From Ridgeia piscesae (lineage: Eukaryota; Annelida; Polychaeta; Sabellida; Siboglinidae), in the NCBI GenBank assembly GCA_025642075.2, contig JAODUO010000043.1, positions 491,501 through 555,500 on the forward strand: 64,000 nt of DNA, read 5' to 3'. The stretch's first letter is position 1, and each line of letters starts with the position of its first letter. Both the position numbers and the translations under genes were made by a program. Below are positions 40,001-51,800 of the stretch, piece after piece. The notes beneath the pieces were generated by a model. It worked only from the letters and a program-made list of their open reading frames with translations, had not been told where the DNA came from and made no database searches.

Positions 40001-43000
40001 TATTGTGGAGCATGAGTGCTGCAGGACCATTTATTATTTCTGAAACCAGTGGCCGGTACATTTTGGCACCTTTGAACCGTTCCCTAAAGCTGATGTACTC
40101 CTAGTCATCATGGCTGATGACAGAACACAGGTTCTAGCAATAAAGGCTAAATCTGATAATAATCTTACCTAAGCTGATGTCCAATGATTCTTCATGTTCA
40201 TCGTCAGACAATTCCTTGGGTGGATCTATTCGTCCACGCTTTGGAGATTTGCCTCCCTGTTTCTTCCCCTTCTCCCGTGGATTCTTCCTCTTCTTGCCCT
40301 GCTTCACTGTCTTCCTCTTCCCAGTAGTTTCTCCCTTATCATCTTCATCAGTGTTCTTCCTCTGAGCAGACAATCTCTTCCCTTTCGTAGCCACTTTAGG
40401 ATGACGATGAGGGGGGGAGTCGTCACTCTCTGACATCCCATCCTCTTCTGCCAACTCATCCAGTTTGCCAGTCGAGTCCCCTTTCTTTGGTGCTTTCACC
40501 GTTGCATCGACTGAGGTATCCGACAGGTTCCTGGGCGAGCCACCAGGTGAACTGTGCACCGATCTGGAGAGGTCAATCTTTCTGCGCATGGACTGTATCT
40601 TCTGCTTGGGGACTGGCGGTGGATTGGGCGTCTCTAGTGGGCTCTCACAAGTCTTTGAACTGACCTGTTTCCTTGCATCTTTACCGTGTTTCTCTGTCCC
40701 GTGTTGCAACCGTGGAGAGGTTCCCTCTTCCCCTTCTGACTCTCCTGGACTTGGTATTGCAGAAACCTTTGTCTTACCAGCTTTCTTCGCAACAGTTGGC
40801 TTTGCCCGGCTTCTCTGGGATTTAGCCGTGAAATTCCGTGCCTTAGCCTGTGGTTGTTTACCCATGCCTTGGTACTTATCTGCGGAGCTCTGCTTCAAAT
40901 TGCCAAACACTCGGAAGCACGGCTCTTCAATTTCAAAGTCCTCCTCGCTCGTGAAGCCATTTGTGTCCTGATTTACGTCTGACGTCACATTCGTTGTCTG
41001 CAAGTGTGCCTTGGCTGGAGATGTGTGCTGGCGAGAAACGTCATCAGAGCTACTGTCCTGCCTCATTGCGCCCTCTTTAGTGGGGCTAGTCACACGTACA
41101 ACATGCAACCGTTTGTGCCTCTCAATGATTAATGGGGATGAAGTTTTGTATAAAGAATGCTGACCTTTGTCATCATCGACATCACTAGCGTCACTGTCAC
41201 CGTCTGCGTCAGCACTGTTTTTGCCACCATCATCGCCATTAGTGACACTTATTCTGTCATCATCGGCAGCATCAGCTTGGCATTCAGTGTGAGTGTCAGC
41301 ACCCACTGTATGGCCGCCAACGTCACTTGGTCTAGCCCTGTCCATGGTGTGGTCAGTCATCTGTGACAGTTCATCACCTGCACCAATCAGATGGCCTACA
41401 GGCGGCACGCTCCATTGCTCCTCCGTCTCGCTGGTCGAGTCCGACAGGAAGTCATCTGTATCCATGGCAACCTCACTACACACACCACCCCCAATCTTGC
41501 CACCAGCATCGTCTTCATTGTCGTCACTGGCAACGCCCTCGTCCGTTTCACTTTGTGTCTCAGGCACGGGGCAAGATGTCTGTTTCCGTGGAGACGTTGA
41601 CGGACTGCGATGTTTTTGCGAGGGAGCTGCAGGTGAGTCAACTACTGCTGTCTCCCCAGCTCTTGCCTCCGACACATGTTCGGTGTCGATACCTACTGTT
41701 GTCAACTGATCTTGTGTGACATGCACACGTTTGTTCACACCATTTCCCATTTTATGCCTACTTTTATTTGGCGACGATGTGTTTTTCTTACTGTTGCTTC
41801 TATCAAAGTCTGTCTCTTCACTGCCACCTCCTGTCTCACAACTGCTTGTGGACGTCTGAGAATTCCTTGATGCCACAGACCGTTTCCTGGGAGAGTCAAC
41901 ATTCTGGGATTCATCACTATCACTATTCACATCAGTGCTCTGCTGAGGTCGTTGCTTTTCCTGGCTTGAGTTTTCTGGGCAACTACTTTTTGACTTACGA
42001 GGACTATTCCTAGAAGTCACTTGCTGTTTCCTTGGCGAATCTACATTCCGGGATGCCGCGATAGTCTGAGATTCTGCCTCGGTAGATCCAGTCTCATCAG
42101 TTTCATCACCAACATTTGTGTCACCATTCATATCACTGCTCTGCTGCGATTCCTGACTGAACTTATCTGGGCAACTACTTCTGGCCTTTCGAGAACTCCT
42201 CGAAGTCACTGATCGTTTCCGGGGCGAATCTACATTCCGGGATGCCGCGATAGTCTGAGATTCTGCCTCGGTAGATCCAGTCTCATCACCAACATTTGTG
42301 TCACCATTCATATCACTGCTCTGCTGCGATTCCTGACTGGACTTATCTGGGAAACTACGTCTGGCCTTTCGAGAACTCTTCGAAGTCACTGATCGTTTCC
42401 TGGGAGAATCTACAGTCTGGGAAACTTCACTTGCGAGAGATTCTGCTTCAGCAGCCCCACTATCAACAGTATTGCTGTCGTTCATGTTCGTCTGCGATCC
42501 CAACGTTTCCTGGCTAGAACTGTCTGGGCAACTGCTGTTGGACTTGCGTGTGCTCCTCCTTGATCGTTTCCTCGGAGAAGCCGTTTTGCTGGATGCATCC
42601 GTTGGCACAACTTCACTGTCAACATCACTGCCAATGTTCGTGCTGCTCTGCATTTTCTGGTTTGCACTTTCTCGTTGTTTGCTTCTGGACTTGCGAGTAC
42701 TTTGTTGTTGAGTACTTCGTCGTTTACTGGGGGAATTATTTAGCGCAGACTTTGCTTCGGTAGGTATAACCTCACTATCATCATTCCTGCCCCCATTCAT
42801 GTCACCACTCTCCTGTGATGCCTCTGTGTCCTGGCTTGAGCTGTGTCGGTAAATGCTCTTGGACCTGCGACTACTTCTTCTTCTCAGAGTTGGCGACTCC
42901 TTCCTGGTGTTGTTCCCAGAGGACACTTCACTCTGTTCAGACTCGGCCTCAGAGGGGGCAGCACCACTGTCGACACTGGTGCCGTTGTTCCCTAAGTCAC

Positions 43001-45775
43001 TGCTTCCCTGTGATCCCTGGCCTCCTGTTGTCGTGGGAAGAGCCTCTCCATTCTCAGATGTCAGCTGGGTTGGGGTTGAACGACGACCTTTTCCAGGCTG
43101 CCTGGGTACAGCAAAGGCTTGATCAGACCTGCCCAAAAACATAAGGAAATGAGTGAATGCTGCAGAGCAGACATATGCAGTATCTCTTACATTTTATTCT
43201 TAAGCAGCTTTTCTTCTTAGTTAGTAAATATAACAATAATGTTTAGAGCTATTCAAAAAATGCTAGTGAAATTAAATTGCAATCTAAACCTACAAGACAC
43301 TTATTCAAAATCACATGTGCAGTGTAATATTTTTGTCAATTATGCTTTGTTCTAAGGATGACATTTGCACATATCTGTTCTTGATACACAGATTTATGTT
43401 TGATGCATCTCTGAACTCAGGTGCCTGAAGATACCGGCGCTAGAGTAACCTGTTACTAGTGTCCGATTTTTGGGTCAAACTGAAGAGTAAATACATTGGC
43501 ATTCCTTCTGCAAGTATATCTCTGTAATCTGTGAATATTCTGTATACATGAGATGATAGGGTATAAAATGAGCCATATCAATTACCTACCCGTCAGTTTC
43601 ACTGCTCTTGCGTATGGCCTCTGAGTATCGCAGCCTGAAACAAGCAACAACACAATGTAACATTGCCAACAAACAAATCACAAATCCAGAAGTCTCAAAA
43701 CAATCTAATTACTTACCAACATTTCCATCCATAACTGGAAATAAATGTGTTCAGTGCATCGACTGATTACTAAACTGATGGCAATGTTAAATATACACAT
43801 GTTTGTGTGACCTACATACTTTGATCGGTATATTTTACCAATCACCAATGGTGACAGTGGGATGAACACATCATTGTACAATTACAACATTCAGATATGT
43901 GGCCACAGATCATAGTAGTGCTAATACAGCCAACGTTTCAGTAGCCCCTTTTCACTGCAGTGAAGAAATATCACAAGGAATCATACCGCTTCTTCATCCT
44001 GAAGTTAACCAGGGCTGAGCATGGCTGGTCGTCCTCCTTCGCTGCCTGCGAGTTTTTGGGGCTGTCGACTCGTGTGATCGTACCAAGCACTTCACCCTCG
44101 TAGTTGAGTGGAGCGCCATTGGGGCCACCTTGCTTGGCGCCGTTCTTGTCATGGGCTGAGGCAGGTGCAGAGTTTTCAACGGATGATGGCACGAAGGGAG
44201 ACATCGAGTGGAGGGGAGGGTGGCCATTGCCCTGTGACAGTCAACATACACAAGTGAGATAACTAACCATCAGAACACTTCACTTAAGAAAATGTCCTAG
44301 GGTTCCCGGCTGCACATCCTCGTGTCAAATGGACACAACGGCTATGAATGACTTTAGTTTTTAATAGATTTTTCGATACACATACATATGCAAAGTCAAT
44401 TAAACATCAGCCAGTATAGCTGACCCGGTGTACTGCAGACACATCAGTGTACAAAGCAATAACATCTGCATTCTGATTATAGTTTGACGGCGTTAACAGC
44501 TTAGACAGGATAAATGCTCTGGTTAAATGACACTTACAATGATGCGGCCAGCTCTGTGACGTCACCAAGACCAAGTGTTTTACACCAACCAGATGATGAG
44601 GCCAATTTAGAATTAAGGTAGGACACTGGTCGGGAAATGGATTCTGATGATATCTCAACAACCAGAGAAGCAATCTTAATAAAACTTTCAGGATGTATGT
44701 CTGGTGGGAAAAGATGACCAACTGTATAATTTCATCTCATTTGCATAATCGTAACCATGGCAACCGGCTTTTCTGTGAAAATAGGTATGCATGATTTTGC
44801 GGGAGGTCTTGCAGAAAAACTAAGCACTTGTTTCCTTCTTTTTTGTTTGTCATGATTCACTGAAGTGTTGTTGAGTGCAATAATGCTGTTTTTGTTCAAT
44901 CCCTTACAAAATTTATTATCAAAAAGAAGTTGCGAAGAATTATTTACATTTTTCCAAATATTATAACAACTTCAGTCATCAATAAAAATCTTCGTATAAA
45001 AGCTATCATGTTTAAAAAGCATCATTGCACTCACTGTACTGTAAGGAATACGTGGTAAAAAAATCAGACTCCTAACTTTGGTACTTTTTACGGGAGACCT
45101 CCCGCAAAATTGCAATATTGTCGAAAAGTAAGTTTTGAGAAAACGGCAAAAAACCAAATGAACATCAAATATTTTTAATAACACCAGTGTAAAGTCACCA
45201 TTATGACTGTTTTTTATACCAGCAACATGTGGTAAATATATAATGAAAGTGTGTAAACCATATTCAGTACTTATATGGAAAAAAATATATAATTTACACA
45301 AGTTAAGGTCACTGGTGAAAGCACGCTGACTGTATGGCACACAGCTCAGGGAGCTTCAGACTCATAGAGTCCCCCCCTTGGCCTCCTGTCACACTCCCAG
45401 CTGCAGCTTCCCCAGAGCCTTCATCTTCCTGGACGTCTTGGACACTGCTTTGTGGCATGGTTGGCTATTCGCAGTCTCATAAAGAGACGCAACCCTCACA
45501 ACTTCAGCTCCAGGTGACACGCCGAGGCTGTCTACAGCGTCAACTAGTGCAGTTGCCACCTTGTTGTGCTGCATGACAGCCAGTGCAACTGCCAACTCAG
45601 CTGTCTTCTTGCCACTGTGCTTTGATTTTAGAGCTCTCCTCCAGACTGTGGCATGGAGGCTCTCAGTGGGATTGGATGTCTGAATTACTTCTTGCAATGG
45701 CGAAGAAATTCATCACTGGCCAAGCGCACTCATACATTGTATATGTATTATGTAATGTTTTTATGAAATAAAATG

Positions 45776-45810
<35 letters not shown>

Positions 45811-45831
45811 GGTATATACCTATGTGTAGGG

Positions 45832-45899
<68 letters not shown>

Positions 45900-48800
45900 T
45901 ATGTACATATATGTATACATACACACATACATCTATTCCTAAATAATTGGTCAGTTTCATAGACACATATCATAAATGATAAGCATACTGTCACAATAAT
46001 TTGTTGATGAATTATTTAATGTTAAATAACCTGTTTAAATTACCTAAAATAGTTCTCATATCTGATAAGAAAAAAATAATGTTAGAAAAGTAAATCCAAC
46101 AACAGTACCACCTTTCGTTTTACATTAATTCCACACTTGGTTAATATGAATGAAACAAATTCAGTCAAATTAGTTTATGTAATAAATAAATGTAACTTCT
46201 TCGAATAAATCTCAGTTCTTCCGACTGGTAGAGTTACAAAGTTCGTCGGCGCCAGCGCCGCTGTCACTGTCTATGACAGTGCGCGTCGCCGGCGGCCGTA
46301 GGCGTAGCCTACGCGGCATAGCAACGCCAGCCCGACGTCGCCGTTTCTTTCCCCGTTCGCTGCCGCTTCCGCGGGTCCGTTGCGCGATTGAACAGCGTCA
46401 TGCAGGCTGTTCATGCAACCTCCCGCGCATTCAGCTCATTTGCGTTTATTGTGTCGTTTCTTTCTTTAAAATTGGTGAACACTACGGAACCTTCGTCGAT
46501 CGGACGCCATGACACATACAGGTCAATCATCTTGAAGCCGCACCGTGATTGGCTGGCGTCGTTGCATAAGGTCAATTTTAAATAGCTACGTGACCGCGAT
46601 CACCACATATGGTTCGGGTGAGGTCGGGCTGCCAAGCAACCGGCTCAGACAGTTGGTGATTGGATAGTTTTGCGGCACTTTCGCCGCCGATAACTAATTT
46701 ATGTCCGGATGTCGTCGACTTTTGACTTCGGCAGCGTACAGAAGGGATCATTTCCAACACGACGATACCAAACATGGCCGCTTTGCAAGGAGCAATGTTT
46801 ATGTTTGAGCGCGCTGAAAGTTGGCCCGTTTCCGTCGATTTAAAAGTCCATCCGCCATAACGACATTAGCAGCAAGTTGGGTAGCGACATATTTAATCGT
46901 TTTTTTGACACTTTTAGGACGAATTCAGTGAAATAAAGTTAGCAACATGTGTGGAATACATCGTTCGATCTGAAAATCCACTTTATTAAAAATCGACCGT
47001 TTTATCATTTCCTGGCAATTCCCGACCCGCGGCATACGTTAAAGAAGAGATGCTAAGCGTGACCCTAGTTGGCCACTTTTTTAGGACAAAGTATCCGACA
47101 GATGGTATTGCCCAGTAGTCGGCACATTTACCCTATTATGTCTGTATTGAGATTATGTTACTCACCCTATTTTTGGACAGCGTATGGCAGCTTATGTTGG
47201 CAGCACTTCTTCCTCTTGGCTGACTCAAGTACAATGACTCGTCATCTAAAAATGTCCAATGCTATCAGTATGTTATAGAGATAGTGATGCATGTTATATA
47301 TCACCAACAATGCTCCTACACAGTTGGTTCAGACACACACTAATAACATCTCATATATGTCAACATTAACTCTTGTATTACATTCGATATACCAGACGGC
47401 TGTTACACTAATTTAATACAACATTTAAAGTATAAACCCGCTTGATGACTGTTATGCATCTCTTTGTGATCTTACCTGATTCAGTCCAGTAGTCATCAAA
47501 CAATTCAAAACCCTCTTCATTCTTTCTGATGTTTTTCCCAGCTTTGACATCTACACCAGTCCTCCTACAAGCAAAGTCAAAAACTACTTTACTCAGAAAT
47601 GAATGCTACAATTAAATTATTAACCCATTTTATCCGGAATACGATTCTAGTCGTAGTTACCCTTTTTATCCGGAATACGATTCTAGTCGTAGTTTGCACT
47701 TGACACGGCTTCCCTGCACTCTGACGTTTTGGAATCCCATTGGCTGGTTAACACCAAATGACGTCAGTATATCGGGATCACTAGGAAACTCATATTTTTC
47801 AACCAATCAGCGCCGTTCTGTGGGTATTTGCAGTTCAAAGCGGGTACCCCCAAGCTAAAGTGAAATCAAAGATGGCGTCGAGTCGCAAAGATCGTTAAAT
47901 GTTGACGTATTTTGAAGGATAACTCCGCTAATTTACTTCATACTGGTGATGACAAGAAGGCAGACAAGTGGATAGACGATATAAGATGGACGGTTATGGT
48001 ATTTGATGCGACATTTGTCCGTGAAGACATACTTTGAAGCCATCGAAGTGGGTCAACCGACAACGGCATCCATTTCCGCCACCTCGCTCCACGCCGTATT
48101 TTTGGCGCCAAACAAAGTTAAGAATATTTCTAACGACGGTAACTACTTCATAAATAAAGTGATGTTGAAATGTTGAACAAAGTTGTTACTTTATAGTACT
48201 TCTTTATTAGTTATAAGAAATGAGCCACAGAATTATATACAGTTGACAGAAAATATTTCAAAAATTTGTCTAATTCCGCCCAGCGGCGCCACACGTTGGC
48301 GATTCAGTCGACTGACGTGGGGGTATTACAAACAATTTTACATTATGAGATTATTATCCAAGATGTGTGGACAAGTTGTATACCTTTATTTTCAGCAGAG
48401 ATTAATGCATAAAATAAACTCAACTTGCTCATTGACATGTTGCTTCCTTCATGGCGAAAATGTCGGGTGAAAAGTAATGTGACAAACCTCAACATAGGTT
48501 TGAATTTATTAGACATGTTTTGCCATATGCGACATATAATATATATGATAAAACTATGAGTTTATTGATGCGACTGTATAGTTTATTTTATCTACTTTCT
48601 AAAGGTATATCACATTTAAAAATTGATTGAGAAATAATAAAGTTATGTCCATTTTAAATGAAGGCCTGTCATTTTTTAATGCTGACAGATTGGTTTGAGG
48701 AAATGATCAGGACCTGGCTGCAACTCGTCTGCACTAGCTTCAGGATAAAATGGGTTAAGGATAAAAGTTGCACAACTAAAAATCCAAACAAACTAATGCG

Positions 48801-51800
48801 AACTATCATGCATAATGTTGAGTTGCTAGTCAATCAAGCTCAACCTACATGTAGCCTATATTTACTCTATATATTTACCTGCCAATGTTACGATTCTTCA
48901 GTGGATCAACAAAGGCTCTCTTCACCTGAAATGAGACAATAAGATGTAACTAATGATCTGATGGGCGATGAACATCCCAGTAGCGGGCATAGACAGGAGT
49001 AGAGGGCACAGACAGGAGTAGAGGGCATAGACAGGAGTAGAGGGCACAGACAGGAGTAGATGGCATAGACAGGAGTAGAGTGCATAGAGACGAGTAGAGG
49101 GCACAGACAGGAGTAGAGTGCATAGAGACGAGTAGAGGGCACAGACAGGAGTAGAGGGCACAGACAGCAGTAGAGGGCACAGACAGGAGTAGAGGGCACA
49201 GACAGGAGTAGAGGGCAGGGGTCGAAATAGTGGGCGTCCGGCAGTCCGAGGACTGCCAGAAATTCGGTCGGACTGCCGAAGATGGCGTCAGCGGCAGTCC
49301 GACGGACACCCGCCAAATTCGGGAATATTTTTACCATTTTTTATTCACAATGTCGATCGTTGACAATGGCAACGACCCCTATTGATCAAGTCGAAAACGA
49401 TCGTCGCGAACCTACCGGATTACTAACCAATTACTAGAAATTAATGTTTTCCATTTCGATCTTCGAAGGCGCGTTTAAATTTCATTTTCATAGCTATCTT
49501 CAGAGGGGGCGAAGCAAAATTTCGGAGCCTTTTATTTGAGCGAGTCAGTTTTACATTAAAGTTTATTGTTGGAAAGTGTTATTGAATATTGTTAAAGTTA
49601 TTTGTTACCGATGCGCGTAGTTGTTTACCGACAATAACATGTGAAGGCATATTTCCGGAGTGGATTTCGGAGGATGAACGAAAGGAAAAAGGTAATTACG
49701 CTTGCAGATATGATTGTATGCTATTTAAAAACACTCGTGATTGTATATAATGCACTGTCAGTAAATGTAACAAGTGGGAAGACTTGTTCAATGTTGTACT
49801 GATAACCAAACGCTTTTGTGGTCAGCCATGTTTGTTTACGCATCCAACTTGGATCAAGTCCGTTGCGGTTATTAATCTAATGCCATCCTTAATTATATTA
49901 CAATTTAGAGAAGCCATCAGCGTATGAATGTCTGTATTACTGTGTTTTAAGTTAACTTAGATAATAATTTGGTAGAAATAAACAAAATATGTCTGGCATT
50001 TATTGTGATAGGCTAAGGGGTAACGCTGTAACGGTGACGCTCATCAGCTGAAATGGTTGTACCTATTATTTTCTGTGTCTTCTGTATCAAACATTTCAAG
50101 CCCATTGCATATTTTAACTGTTACTTAGCATCTTGTTTGGGGACATATCGTCCACAATATTGGGACATATGTGACTTGGGACATAACATCTATAATTCTT
50201 ACAAAACATGGGTAATCTTATACTTACCTGGCCTAAATTAGTTGGGCCCTTTTAAACTATTTCTTGTCGATGTAGTTGTTCAAAATGTCATTCTACACCA
50301 CTTCAGGTACCGTACAAAGAAGTCATGATCAATCTAAAAAATTTATTTGTGTTTTAGCAAGTTGACACGTCGCCCCAACCAGACATGTGGAGGCAGTGAT
50401 ACAGAGAGTGACAGTGATGACAGCGACAGTTATCTAGCGACAGCTCTTGCCAGATTGGAAGAGTGAGATGAACGAGCTTGTTGATGTACATATGTTTTTG
50501 GTGTTTATGTATATATGTTTCTGGTGTATGTGTATATAATTATGTTTCCGGTGCAGGTATATATAATTATGTTTCTGGTGTTGGTGTATATATGTTGTTT
50601 GTGCGGGGGTATGTATGTGTTTGATGTTCGCCTTTTGTATTAAATTTGTTCGATTTAAAAATATTGTGCTTGTCGTGTTATTTTGCTAAAAAATAAATTT
50701 GGGGGGCCATTTTCAGGACAGTCAGATATCCCTGAGGACTGCCAGATTTCTCAACTAGGCAGTCCTGCTGACTGCCAGATATTTTGGAGTTATTTCTACC
50801 CCTGGAGGGCACAGACAGGAGTAGAGGGCACAGACAGGAGTAGAGGGCATAGAGACGAGTAGAGGGCATAGAAACGAGTAGAGGGCACAGACAGGAGTAG
50901 AGGGCACAGATAGGAGTAGAGGGCATAGAGAGGAGTAGAGGGCACAGAGAGGAGTAGAGGGCACAGACAGGAGTAGAGGGTACAGACAGGAGTAGAGGGC
51001 ATAGAGAGGAGTAGAGGGCACAGAGAGGAGTAGAGGGCACAGACAGGAGTAGAGGGCACAGACAGGAGTAGAGGGCATAGAGAGGAGTAGAGGGCACAGA
51101 CAGGAGTAGAGGGCATAGAGAGGAGTAGAGGGCACAGACAGGAGTAGAGGGCACAGACAGGAGTAGAGGGTAGTGGTGGTTCGATATTCGATATATCAAA
51201 GTATCGTGATACTTGCGAAAGTTCGATACCGATATTTAGTGGTATCGCGATACTTCGATATTTTTGGTATCGAACGCCCACTGTTCGATACCTTCGATAC
51301 CTTTGATATTTCGATACTTGACATCGAGTCCATTCGACGACGTCGATGCGAAGACGCAACATCGTTGTTGATGACGACGTTGTTTACCGGAGCTATCACT
51401 ACAGTGCTTTGCAGCCTAAATTTACTAAGGCGTGGTTGTTTAAAAATAATATAACATAAAATGTGAATTGTTTTCTAAAACTTTATTGTAGAGTTAGTCT
51501 GTATAATAACTGTTTTCTGTGTGTGACCTTAGCCTAGGTCAGACTTCGCTTAGCCTCGTTATCCAAACCATGGGTTCGTACGTGATGCTCTCGTTTGGTG
51601 GCACTACCATGCCATCTTTCTCCCTACTTTACTTACGGTTACGTGTACAAAAACACACATCCTATAGCATTTTTATAGAGTGTTTATTGCACGCACTAGT
51701 ATTTATAAAACTAGTTTAATAATAATATTGTTAATATAAATAATTATTCGAGCACGATGCGGAGGCTTTGTTTATCTGGGAAGTGACATATACGACGTGA

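Noticed and set aside
40177..43144. Plus-strand ORFs opposite the large CENP-C exon
   Set aside because: Shadows of the 2960-nt exon with no family match and no splice context.
43987..44231. Longer form of CENP-C exon 4 starting at 44231
   Set aside because: The acceptor at 44232 looks usable, but its phase does not fit exon 3 and would give a stop. The internal acceptor CTGCCTCAG (exon from 44155) restores the frame. An extra, unseen exon remains possible.
48906..51362. Minus-strand repeat ORFs ([14 protein letters not shown] type)
   Set aside because: Translations of the 19-bp minisatellite, interrupted by mobile elements. The one real exon here is 48879-48925.
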